Positions 1 to 6,244 are shown, counted from the first letter of the stretch. The stretch is DNA of 9,474 nucleotides from an uncultured Arthrobacter sp. (GCA_937873245.1 CALMVY010000340.1:1-9474); one strand, 5' to 3'. A program made the numbers and translations. Notes: generated by a model from the sequence alone, not told the origin.

Positions 1-465
1 CTGGGCCGGCGCGGGCCGGGCCACCGGCGGCTCGAGGTCTGCGGGCGCGGTGCTCGACCAGGCCAGGAAGCTCTGGTCGGCGCCGAAGCGGATCCGGATG
101 GCGTCGTCGCCCTTTTCCAGCCGGTAGTCGCGGGAGCCGTCGAGGTAGATGGCCACCCGGACCACGTCGGGCCGGAACTGGGAGTAGCGGACATCCTTGA
201 TGCCGCCGCGCTGGATCCCGTCGTAGGAGGTGCCGCTCTTGAGCCGCGCCCCGACGATGTCGATCACCAGCCGGTCAGGCTCGCGGAGCATGAAGTCGCG
301 GACCTCCACGGCGCCGGAGAGCGCAATCACGATCTCGGCGTGGCCCGGTGTCGGGATGACGCTGACGGCGGTGACTTCCGAAGCCGGCGGCCGGTCGTCG
401 GCCGTGACGGGCGCCGCCAGCAGGAGGCAGGCGGCTCCCGCGGCGAACAGAGACTTGAACGTCAT
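1..465 (-). CDS. pilQ: Type IV pilus outer-membrane secretin PilQ, N-terminal part (cut by window edge)
   Basis: The frame is open from an ATG at 465-463 to the left edge, giving 155 residues with no stop. Residues 1-22 form a signal peptide (Lys near the start, hydrophobic core, small residues before a DD pair), consistent with export to the periplasm. Residues about 33-127 look like an AMIN domain, the peptidoglycan-binding module at the N-terminus of PilQ secretins, with the typical pattern of a short beta-strand, a DRLVIDI stretch and a later VVRVAIYLD stretch. A Pro/Ala-rich linker follows and is cut by the edge, so the secretin channel domain itself is not visible. The start codon overlaps the pilP stop as ATGA, and GGAGGAG lies just upstream. 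In the family, PilQ forms the outer-membrane pore for the pilus and contacts PilP. Identity rests on AMIN plus position as last gene of pilMNOPQ. Confidence 0.9.
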   Translation of the reverse strand, partial: MTFKSLFAAGAACLLLAAPVTADDRPPASEVTAVSVIPTPGHAEIVIALSGAVEVRDFMLREPDRLVIDIVGARLKSGTSYDGIQRGGIKDVRYSQFRPDVVRVAIYLDGSRDYRLEKGDDAIRIRFGADQSFLAWSSTAPADLEPPVARPAPAQ

Positions 466-1427
466 GGGGTCTGCTCCTCCCTCTTGCGCAGCGACAGGGT
501 CTCCTGCCGCTCGAATCCGATGTCCTCAACGGTGAACACGACGTCAGCCTGCCGAATCTGGGCCACCTTCAGGCGACCCAGCCGGTCGCCCACCTTGAGC
601 TTGTAGCGCTTCTGGTTGGTCTTGTCCCGCAGCACCGCGACGCTGTTGCTGGCGCGGCGCAGGTCGAGGTACACCCCGACCAGCAGGAGGTCGTTGAACT
701 CGGGGCCGACCTTGTCCTGGGTGATCAGGGAGGCGAAGGGATCGCGCGCGCCCCCGGCATAGGTGAAGGTCTCGCGCAGCACTTCGGTCTCCCGCGCCAC
801 CCGCAGCGAGTCGGACCGGACGCTGTCCTGCTGTGCCCGGGTGATGGAGTCCTGCCGCTGGCGCTCGGCCAGCTGCCGGAGGCTGTCCTGCCGGGCCCGC
901 TCCCGCACCTGGCGGATCGAGTCCTGCCGCAGCACCTGCTGCTGCTGCGGGGTGAGCGCCGGCTTGGCGGGCTGCTGCACCGCCGGTGCCGCGGCGGCGG
1001 GCCGGGCCGGCGTGCTGTCCTTCTTCGCGGCCTGCGCCGCAGGGGCTTCCACCCTGGTGCTGTCCGGCTTCGTGGCCAGCGCCCTCGCCGGACGCTTCGT
1101 GGTATCGGGCTTCTGCGCCACGGCTGCCGGGGCCGCCGGAACGGCGCCGCAGGCCTTGGCGAGATCCGTGGCAGCCGCGGCGGCGGTCGCCGGCCGCTTC
1201 GACTTCGGCAGCTTCGCGACGGCGGCGGTCACCGAGTCGGAACAGGTCTTGTAGCGGGCGCGGACGGTCGAGTCCTGTACCGCGGCGCGGCGGACGCTGT
1301 CGCGCTGGGCCCGGATGGCCGTGAGGTCCACCGCTTCCGCGGCGGGCGCCTCGTCCTTCTTGCCGCAGGCGGCGAGGCCCAGGAGGAGCCCCGCGAGCAC
1401 GGTCCGGGTGAGCCGGTTAGGTGCCAC
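462..1427 (-). CDS. pilP: Type IV pilus alignment lipoprotein PilP, with a long low-complexity insert
   Basis: 321 residues from a GTG at 1427-1425; GGAGG at 1441-1437 lies 9 nt before it, and the start overlaps the pilO stop by 11 bp. The N-terminus is a lipoprotein signal with lipobox LAAC, so Cys21 is the predicted lipidated residue and the protein is anchored in a membrane facing the periplasm. The C-terminal part, about 226-315 (ARDPFASL, then LLLVGVYLD, then KRYKLKVGDRLG), matches the PilP beta-domain that binds PilQ and links it to PilN-PilO. The region in between, about 25-220, is unusual. It is first Ala/Pro/Lys-rich with KPDT, KPDST and KKDST units, then a charged stretch with RQDS at residues 167, 179 and 191, an exact 12-residue period likely to be helical. 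Typical PilP proteins are about 170-180 residues, so this one is nearly double. Function is confident from the C-terminal domain and the operon; the role of the insert is unknown. Confidence 0.88.
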   Translation of the reverse strand: MAPNRLTRTVLAGLLLGLAACGKKDEAPAAEAVDLTAIRAQRDSVRRAAVQDSTVRARYKTCSDSVTAAVAKLPKSKRPATAAAAATDLAKACGAVPAAPAAVAQKPDTTKRPARALATKPDSTRVEAPAAQAAKKDSTPARPAAAAPAVQQPAKPALTPQQQQVLRQDSIRQVRERARQDSLRQLAERQRQDSITRAQQDSVRSDSLRVARETEVLRETFTYAGGARDPFASLITQDKVGPEFNDLLLVGVYLDLRRASNSVAVLRDKTNQKRYKLKVGDRLGRLKVAQIRQADVVFTVEDIGFERQETLSLRKREEQTP

Positions 1428-2049
1428 TGGGCATGCCCTCCGAGGGACCGGTCTTCACGTAGGTGCGGATCTGGAACCGCGCCTCCAGCAGGGCGCCGGA
1501 ACTGTCGCCGAGCGCCTTGGCCCGGTTGAGGTCGGCGGCGCTGAGGGTCAGCTCCACCGGCACGATGATCCGCTGCAGGCTGGCCACGTCGGACAGGAAT
1601 TCGCCCAGCTGGTCGTAGCGGCCGATCACCGAATACTGGTACTTGTGGGTCTCGAACGGGGCAGGCCCGGGCTCGACCGGCAGCGGCTGGAACTGGGACA
1701 CCTGCACCCCGCGGATCTTGGCGCGGGTGGAGATCTCGTCCATGAGGTTGGCCACTTCGTTCCGCTCCGGCACCAGCCGCCGCATCAGCTCCAGGCTGGT
1801 GCGGTAGCCATCCAGCCGGCGGCGCAGGTCCTCGACGCTGCCCGAGGCGAGCAGCTTCCGGGCGCTGTCCGTCATCGCGGCGAGCGAATCGATGGTCTTC
1901 TGCCGCGCGACGATGCTGTCCTTGGTCTGCTGCACGCCACGGAGCCCGAGGCTGTCGAGCCCCGTCCCGGTGTAGCCGAGATAGCCCACCAGCCCCGCGA
2001 CGATCACGAGGAGGAGGGGGACCTGGCGTTCCTGGGGGATGGCGGCCAT
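1417..2049 (-). CDS. pilO: Type IV pilus inner-membrane alignment protein PilO
   Basis: 210 residues from an ATG at 2049-2047, 3 bp after the pilN stop, with GAGGT upstream. It has a short cytoplasmic N-terminus, one membrane segment at about 10-27, a coiled-coil-like region at about 35-100 and a periplasmic ferredoxin-like domain. The motif YQYSVIGRYDQLGEFLSDVA at 138-157 is the hallmark stretch of PilO, normally an aromatic residue, then the Tyr-Gln-Leu-Gly-x-Phe-Leu core, followed by an Arg-Ile-Ile/Val turn. In known systems PilO pairs with PilN through both the coiled coil and the periplasmic domain, and the pair binds PilP, so the platform spans from cytoplasmic PilM to outer-membrane PilQ. 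The C-terminal tail overlaps the start of pilP, implying translational coupling. Length is normal for the family and no key region looks damaged. Confidence 0.92.
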   Translation of the reverse strand: MAAIPQERQVPLLLVIVAGLVGYLGYTGTGLDSLGLRGVQQTKDSIVARQKTIDSLAAMTDSARKLLASGSVEDLRRRLDGYRTSLELMRRLVPERNEVANLMDEISTRAKIRGVQVSQFQPLPVEPGPAPFETHKYQYSVIGRYDQLGEFLSDVASLQRIIVPVELTLSAADLNRAKALGDSSGALLEARFQIRTYVKTGPSEGMPSGT

Positions 2050-2052
2050 GGG

Positions 2053-2733
2053 TTACCTCACCGACTGGCTGAGGGGCACCGTGCGGATGTACGCCGAATC
2101 CGCCCGCTGGAAGGAGGCCTGGATGGTGAACTGCGTCACCGGCCGCTCCTTCTCGATGATCGTCTTCGCTTCCATGGGGGTCACGTCTGTCACCCAGGGT
2201 GAGGCCTCGAGCTGCCGCAGGAACCGGGTGTAGGCCTGGAGGTCCATGGTGCGGCCCTCCAGCCGGAACCGGATCACCTTCACCGCCGTGTCGGCGGTAT
2301 CCGCGACGACCGGCGCGGCCTGCGGCGCCATGGTCGTGAGCCAGGTGTAGGGCGGCAGCGCCTTGGCCACCTCGTCCAGGACGTGGGACCAGACGTAACG
2401 ATCGCCATCGACGCCGCGGATGGTCGCGATCTGGGCCAGCAGCGAGTCGCGGATCGTCTCCGCCCGGCGCTTCTGCTTGAGCAGGTTGTCGAACCGCTTG
2501 TGCTCGTCCCGGGCCTGTTCCAGCCGGGGGCCGAGCTCGCTGTACTTGGCGTTGGTGGACAGGAACGTCCAGCCCAGGAACAGGCCCACGCCGAGACAGG
2601 CGGCGATGGAGCCGACCAGGAACGGGTCCTTGACCTTGTTCCCGAGCGACTTGAAGCGCTCCAGGATCTGCTTGGGTCCGCCGCCAGCGGCCTTGCGCTT
2701 CTGGCCGGGTCGGAGATTGACCGTGATCATCAT
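2053..2733 (-). CDS. pilN: Type IV pilus inner-membrane alignment protein PilN
   Basis: 226 residues; ATG at 2733-2731, immediately followed by a second ATG that could also be used. The N-terminus MMITVNLRPGQ is the short cytoplasmic peptide that in PilN inserts into a groove of PilM. The usual core is Ile-Asn-Leu-Leu-Pro; here it is Val-Asn-Leu-Arg-Pro. A basic linker (about 10-37), one membrane segment (about 38-58), a charged coiled coil (about 62-100) and a periplasmic domain (about 105-210) follow. The pattern LPPYTWLTTM, then the GRTMDLQAYTRFLRQLEASP segment, is typical of the PilN ferredoxin-like fold. The gene lies 25 bp after pilM and 3 bp before pilO, as in the standard order. The protein is slightly longer than the common 190-200 residues because of the linker and a small Ala/Asp/Thr-rich loop near 138-150. 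Function is well supported by family and context. Confidence 0.9.
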   Translation of the reverse strand: MMITVNLRPGQKRKAAGGGPKQILERFKSLGNKVKDPFLVGSIAACLGVGLFLGWTFLSTNAKYSELGPRLEQARDEHKRFDNLLKQKRRAETIRDSLLAQIATIRGVDGDRYVWSHVLDEVAKALPPYTWLTTMAPQAAPVVADTADTAVKVIRFRLEGRTMDLQAYTRFLRQLEASPWVTDVTPMEAKTIIEKERPVTQFTIQASFQRADSAYIRTVPLSQSVR

Positions 2734-2758
2734 GGGGTGCGGTCTCCGGGCGTCGGGC

Positions 2759-3802
2759 TCAGGCGGCGGTGCGGAGCGCGAGGCCGATGGGCAGCATCAG
2801 GAGCGGCGAGACTTCGTCCATGTTCATCGTGGAGAAGACGCCCTCCGCCACGCTCAGCCGCGCCAGCGGGTTGGCCAGCTCGACCGGCATCCGCAGCCGG
2901 TCCGCCAGCACCTTGTTCAGTCCGGGGATGCGGCCGCCGCCGCCGGTGAGCCACAACCGGCTGATGCCCCCCGCCGACCGGCTGGCCGACTGGAGGAATG
3001 CCGCCGCGCGCTCGATGCCGACGGCCAGCTCCTCGCCGCGGGTCTCGAGGAACGGATCCAGGATCTCGTTGCGCTCGAAGCCCTGCAGCAGCTGGTCCGC
3101 CTCCTCGGCGGAGAGCCCGCGCTCCCGCTGGATATCCTCGCGGAAGCGCCGGGTGCCCACCGGGAGGTCCCGGGTGAGGACCGGAATGCCGTCCTCGAGG
3201 ATGTTGATATTGGTCATTTCGTGGCCGATGTTCACCAGGCCGACCACGCCCCGCATCTCGTCGGGGTAGTTGATCTCGAAGGCGTTGTGCAGCGCGAAGG
3301 CGTCCACGTCGATGACGCTGGCGGTGAGGCCCGCCTCCGCCAGCAGCGACACCTTGTTCTCGACCAGCTCGCGCTTGGCGGCCACCAGCAGGACCGTCAT
3401 CTGGAGCCCCTCGCCCTCCGGGTCCAGGATCTGGAAATCGAGCTCCACGTTTTCCATGTCGAAGGGCACGTGCTGCTCGGCCTCCCAGCGGATCACCTCG
3501 CGGGCGTCCGCCTCCTTCATCCGGTCCATCTGGATCTTCTTGATGATCACGTCCCGGCCGCCCACCGCGATCACGACCTGCTTGGTCTTGACCCCGGCGG
3601 ATGCCAGGAGCCCCTTGATCGCGTCCGCCACGATCCCGGGGTCCATGATCTCACCTTCCACGATGGCGTCGTCCACAACGCTCGTGTAGGCCACCTTGGA
3701 AAGGACTGGCTCGCCGGCGCCGTGGGTGACGGCAACCAGCTTGATCAGCCCGGACCCGATGTCCAAGGCGACAGTAGTCTTGCTGCGGCTGAAGAGGCCC
3801 AT
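2759..3802 (-). CDS. pilM: Type IV pilus actin-like ATPase-fold protein PilM
   Basis: 347 residues from an ATG at 3802-3800, first gene of the pilMNOPQ run. PilM is a cytoplasmic FtsA/actin-like protein that binds ATP and the N-terminal peptide of PilN and ties the alignment complex to the assembly motors. Visible motifs: the phosphate-1 loop TTVALDIGSGLIKLV at 9-23 (Asp14, Gly16, Ser17), the extra small domain replacing actin subdomain 1B at about 30-165, the phosphate-2 loop GLVNIGHEMTNINIL at 188-202, and the adenosine loop LWLTGGGGRIPGL at 283-295. The phosphate-2 position normally held by Asp is Asn191. The N-terminal MGLFSRSK is characteristic of the family. The ribosome site is weak (TCAGG about 10 nt upstream). 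Its length matches the usual 340-360 residues. The identification is firm; whether Asn191 affects nucleotide handling is unknown. Confidence 0.94.
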   Translation of the reverse strand: MGLFSRSKTTVALDIGSGLIKLVAVTHGAGEPVLSKVAYTSVVDDAIVEGEIMDPGIVADAIKGLLASAGVKTKQVVIAVGGRDVIIKKIQMDRMKEADAREVIRWEAEQHVPFDMENVELDFQILDPEGEGLQMTVLLVAAKRELVENKVSLLAEAGLTASVIDVDAFALHNAFEINYPDEMRGVVGLVNIGHEMTNINILEDGIPVLTRDLPVGTRRFREDIQRERGLSAEEADQLLQGFERNEILDPFLETRGEELAVGIERAAAFLQSASRSAGGISRLWLTGGGGRIPGLNKVLADRLRMPVELANPLARLSVAEGVFSTMNMDEVSPLLMLPIGLALRTAA

Positions 3803-3850
3803 GTTTATGTGCCTGACCGAGCTGGTTCTGGAACGAGGAGATGGGAGGCT

Positions 3851-3879
3851 ACGCTACAAGCCGTCCCGGCTTTTGTCAA
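3851..3879 (-). promoter_or_regulatory. Sigma-70-type promoter of the pilMNOPQ operon
   Basis: Read on the minus strand there is a perfect -35 box TTGACA (3879-3874), a 17-nt spacer (3873-3857) and a -10-like TAGCGT (3856-3851, three of six consensus bases including the key first A and last T). The predicted start is near 3844, giving a leader of about 42 nt to the pilM ATG. The spacer holds a perfect inverted repeat, AAGCCG-TCC-CGGCTT on the plus strand (3858-3872), lying exactly between the two boxes, which makes it a candidate operator. The perfect -35 and exact spacing argue for a real promoter; the -10 is weak. Confidence 0.6.
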
Positions 3880-4100
3880 GCTCCCAACCTGCTTGAGGTG
3901 CCGACCAACAAGCCGTTGGGGAACTGGTACTTATCCCTTCCACCATCACAGAATGCTTGAAGTACAGTAACCCGCGCTCAGCGGTAAAGCACACCCCGTA
4001 CCGTTCCCGGGGGCCTGAAGCGCCAGGGAGCCGGAGTCTCCCCGGCGCCAGTCAGTTAAATCTATTATTGACATTAGTTTACGCACTCGATGGCAGGCGG
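3880..4100. other. Spacer of about 220 bp between pilM promoter and pilA terminator; structured, no gene recognised
   Basis: Short frames cross this stretch but none has a recognisable motif, a ribosome site or neighbour-like codon use. What can be seen is an AT-rich block at 4054-4084, unusual in this sequence, followed on the minus strand by a strong hairpin (4020-4048), a stem CGGTA/TACCG (3982-3986 with 3999-4003), a competing small stem CCGC/GCGG (3972-3984) and a hairpin CCAAC/GTTGG (3905-3919). Candidate uses are a small RNA gene or an upstream regulatory region for pilM. No c-di-GMP or cobalamin riboswitch core could be matched. No good -35/-10 pair was found in the AT-rich block on either strand. 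Confidence 0.4.
4020..4048 (-). repeat. Strong hairpin, 11-bp stem and 7-nt loop, in the pilM-pilA spacer
   Basis: Arms GCGCCAGGGAG (4020-4030) and CTCCCCGGCGC (4038-4048) pair around a 7-nt loop. As RNA from the minus strand the single non-Watson-Crick position is a G-U wobble; as RNA from the plus strand it is an A-C mismatch. This mildly favours a functional minus-strand transcript. No U-tract follows, so it is not an intrinsic terminator. It could be the first stem of a small RNA or a protein-binding site. Confidence 0.45.
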
Positions 4101-4130
4101 TGGCCCGGCCCCCGACGAGAGGCCGGGCCA
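4101..4130 (-). repeat. Second hairpin directly after the pilA terminator U-tract
   Basis: A perfect 10-bp inverted repeat: TGGCCCGGCC at 4101-4110 and GGCCGGGCCA at 4121-4130, separated by a 10-nt loop. It has the same 10-10-10 geometry as the terminator hairpin next to it and begins where the terminator U-tract ends. On neither strand is it itself followed by Ts. Reasonable readings are a 3'-end stabiliser for read-through transcripts, a backup structure, or a duplicated terminator half. Confidence 0.55.
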
Positions 4131-4171
4131 AAAAACAGAGCGGCGGGCGACCCGTGTGGATCGCCCGCCGC
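4130..4171 (-). terminator. Intrinsic terminator of pilA
   Basis: On the minus strand, about 18 nt after the pilA TAA, there is a perfect 11-bp G+C-rich stem (plus-strand arms GCGGCGGGCGA at 4140-4150 and TCGCCCGCCGC at 4161-4171) with a 10-nt loop, followed by TCTG and a run of six T residues (4135-4130). This is a classical Rho-independent terminator. It isolates the highly expressed pilin gene from pilMNOPQ. Confidence 0.9.
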
Positions 4172-4189
4172 CATGTCATCCTGCGAGGC

Positions 4190-4615
4190 TTACCAGCAGG
4201 CCGGGGAGCCTTCCTGGGTCACCGCGGCGTTCGGCGTGTTGGCCGCCGGGCCGGTGTAGATGCCGCAGGTGTTCGGGCTGCCGGTCACGGCCGGGTTGGT
4301 CATCGTGGCCTTCCAGCCGGCCGCGTCGATGTAGGCCAGCGCCAGCACGTTGCCGGTCGACGGCACGAAGGTCACCTTGCCCGCGCCCGCGACGCCGTTG
4401 GCCTGAGCCGCGGCGGTGGTGCTGCCGGCGTAGTCGTTGTTATCCGAGAAGAACGCTTCCTGCGCCGTCACCAGGTTCCGCAGGTCCGACTTCATGGAGG
4501 CGACGATCGCCTTCTGCTTCGTGTTGGCGAACTTCGGGATCGCGATGGCAGCGAGAATGCCGATGATCACCACAACGATCAGCAGCTCGATGAGAGTAAA
4601 GCCCTTCTTGTTCAT
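4190..4615 (-). CDS. pilA: Major type IV pilin PilA (type IVa prepilin)
   Basis: 141 residues. The start is the ATG at 4615-4613 because it begins the canonical prepilin leader MNKKG/FTLIELLIVV and follows a perfect AGGAGG; the open frame extends upstream to 4816, but that extension would bury the leader. Prepilin peptidase should cut after Gly5 and methylate Phe6. Mature Glu5 (Glu10 here) and Pro22 (Pro27 here) are present, and residues 6-28 form the hydrophobic helix that acts as membrane anchor and then pilus core. The rest (about 30-141) is a globular head with a coiled N-terminal helix, Thr/Ala/Gly-rich loops and two cysteines, Cys117 and Cys140, that would close the usual C-terminal disulfide loop. 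It is transcribed alone: sigma-54 promoter upstream, strong terminator downstream, next to pilSR. It could instead be a pseudopilin, but its promoter, ribosome site and place beside pilSR favour the major pilin. Confidence 0.92.
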   Translation of the reverse strand: MNKKGFTLIELLIVVVIIGILAAIAIPKFANTKQKAIVASMKSDLRNLVTAQEAFFSDNNDYAGSTTAAAQANGVAGAGKVTFVPSTGNVLALAYIDAAGWKATMTNPAVTGSPNTCGIYTGPAANTPNAAVTQEGSPACW

Positions 4616-4619
4616 ACCG

Positions 4620-4625
4620 CCTCCT
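4620..4625 (-). promoter_or_regulatory. Shine-Dalgarno sequence AGGAGG that fixes the pilA start
   Basis: The minus strand reads AGGAGG-CGGT-ATG: a perfect anti-16S match with a short 4-nt spacing before the ATG at 4615. It supports this start over upstream ATGs in the same frame and fits the high expression expected of a major pilin. Confidence 0.85.
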
Positions 4626-4649
4626 GGACAGAGAATGTGAACCGCTGAG

Positions 4650-4665
4650 CGCGCTTCCGGGCGCG
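4650..4665 (-). repeat. Small hairpin in the predicted pilA 5' leader
   Basis: CGCGC (4650-4654) and GCGCG (4661-4665) pair around a 6-nt loop, about 12 nt after the predicted sigma-54 start point and 24 nt before the ribosome site. Such 5' stems can protect abundant mRNAs from decay; that role is inferred only. Confidence 0.4.
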
Positions 4666-4687
4666 TGGTGTGACTGCCCAGGGGAAA

Positions 4688-4703
4688 GGCAACGAGCGTA
4701 CCA
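4688..4703 (-). promoter_or_regulatory. Sigma-54 (-24/-12) promoter of pilA
   Basis: On the minus strand 4703-4688 reads TGGTACGCTCGTTGCC. Compared with the sigma-54 consensus TGGCACG-N4-TTGC it differs at one position. The invariant GG (4702-4701) and GC (4690-4689) doublets have the required spacing. The predicted start is about 4677, giving a leader of about 62 nt to pilA. The neighbouring pilR encodes an NtrC-type sigma-54 activator, and pilA is the classical PilR/sigma-54 target, so sequence and context agree. Confidence 0.85.
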
Positions 4704-4775
4704 CGCAGGCCGGTACAGGGGAAGTCGGTCCACAACAACCGGTTAGCGATTAGGGCCGGAGCGGCTCCCGGGGGA

Positions 4776-4807
4776 AATCCGGCGCTTTTTGCAAGGCGGA
4801 ATCCGGC
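4776..4807 (-). promoter_or_regulatory. Direct repeat upstream of the pilA promoter, candidate PilR enhancer
   Basis: The 8-mer GCCGGATT (minus strand) occurs at 4807-4800 and again at 4783-4776, 24 bp apart; with two more flanking matches the similarity extends to 12 of 15 bases. Relative to the predicted pilA start near 4677 the copies sit at about -130 to -99, the usual place of NtrC-family enhancer sites. No PilR consensus was applied; the assignment rests on position and repetition. Confidence 0.4.
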
Positions 4808-4865
4808 CCCGGTCAACCTTCGGGGAGTTCCGGGGGTGGAGGGAGCGACGGCCGCCGGTCCTGGA

Positions 4866-6244
4866 TCACTCCTCCGGTGCCGCGCCCTGGCCTTCGTAGC
4901 GGGAGAGCTTGCGGTACAGTGTGGAGGGATCGATGCCCAGCACCTCCGCAGCGCGCGTCTTGTTTCCCCCTTCGGCCGTGAGCACGTACATGATGTACGC
5001 CCGCTCGATCACCTCGAGGGTCGGATTGGCGTAGGAGCGCTCCGAGACCAGCGGCTCCTTCTTGCGGCGGGTGATCCGCTCGGGGAGGGTGGCGGGATCG
5101 ATGGTCTCGCCCCGGGTGAGCACCCAGGCGTGCTCCAGCGCGTTCTCCAGCTCGCGGACGTTGCCGGGCCAGTCATAGACCATGACCGCGTCGAGCGCCT
5201 CGGCCGCCAGCGCCTTGGGCGGCGCCTGATTATCGGTGGAGAGCCGCTGGAGGAACGACTCGATCAGGAGCAGGATGTCCTCCCGCCGGTCGCGCAGCGG
5301 CGGCAGGTGGATGGTGATGACGTTGAGCCGGTAGAACAGGTCGGAGCGGAAGCGGCCGCGGCGGGCCCCCTCCTCGAGGTCCCGGTTGGTGGCCGCGATG
5401 ATCCGCACGTCCACCGGGATGGCCTCGGTGGCCCCGACCGGGATGGCCTCCCGCTCCTGCAGCACCCGCAGCAGCTTCACCTGCAGCGCCGGCGGCATCT
5501 CGCCCACTTCGTCGAGGAAGAAGCTGCCGCCGCGGGCCGCCGCGAATAGGCCCTGCTTGTCGCGCACCGCGCCGGTGAAGGACCCCTTCACGTGCCCGAA
5601 GAGCTCGCTCTCCAGCAGATTCTCCGGCAGGGCGCCGCAGTTGATGGACAGGAACGGCCCCTCGGCCCGGTTGGAATTGTTGTGGATGTACTTCGCGATC
5701 ACCTCCTTGCCGGTCCCGCTCTCCCCCTGGATCAGCACGGTGGAGTCGGTGGGCGCCACCTGCTCCGACAGCTTGAGCACGTCCATGAAGCGGCGCGACT
5801 TGCCGATGGGCCGGGCCACGCCCGCCTTGTCGCGCCGCTTGATCTCCTGCTTGAGGTGCTTGTTCTCCACCTTCACCGCGCGGAACTCGCAGGCCCGCCG
5901 CAGGATGGCAACCAGCTCGTCGTTGGCGAAGGGCTTCTGGATGTAGTAGTAGGCCCCCGCGTTGACCGCGGCGATGGCGGTCTGGAGCGAGGCCTGCGCG
6001 GTCATGAGGATGACCGGCGTCATCGGGTCCTGCTCCCGCGCGGCCGTCAGGATGTCGAGCCCGGTCACCTGGGGCATCCGCACGTCGGTGAGCACGAGGT
6101 CGGGGGTGCCGTTCTTGATGGCCTCGAGGCCGGCCTTGCCGCCCTGCGCGGTGGTGACCTCGAACCCCTCCTTCTTGAGCAGGATCCGCAGCGTGTCCAG
6201 GATGCCGGACTCGTCGTCGATGACCAGCACCGAGGGCTTCTGAC

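Noticed and set aside
2420..3970. A 516-residue plus-strand frame opposite pilM and pilN
   Set aside because: It is antisense to two conserved genes; its composition is the mirror of GC-rich codons and it has no family features.
3960..4060. A c-di-GMP (GEMM) or cobalamin riboswitch before pilM
   Set aside because: Pilus genes often carry GEMM elements, but the conserved cores could not be found on either strand. The partial likeness of GAGACTCCGGC to a B12 box is not supported by the rest.
4068..4073. TTGACA on the plus strand as a -35 box
   Set aside because: No TANNNT-like -10 lies 16-18 nt downstream, and no plus-strand gene follows.
3946..4179. A 77-residue minus-strand frame across the pilA terminator and spacer
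   Set aside because: It runs through the terminator hairpin, has no ribosome site and no recognisable motif.
4190..4615. Short conductive-type pilin (e-pilin)
   Set aside because: The conserved helix is followed by a full globular head with a disulfide loop, unlike the truncated about 60-residue pilins.
4789..4806. A second sigma-54-like site, CCGGATTCCGCCTTGCAA on the minus strand
   Set aside because: The GG and TTGC spacing is right, but the -24 element otherwise does not match; the site at 4688-4703 is far better and nearer to pilA. This region is better read as the upstream direct repeat.
4616..4816. N-terminal extension of the pilin frame to an ATG at 4816
   Set aside because: It would put 67 unrelated residues before the prepilin leader and contain the sigma-54 promoter; the ATG at 4615 has a perfect AGGAGG and the canonical MNKKG/FTLIE start.
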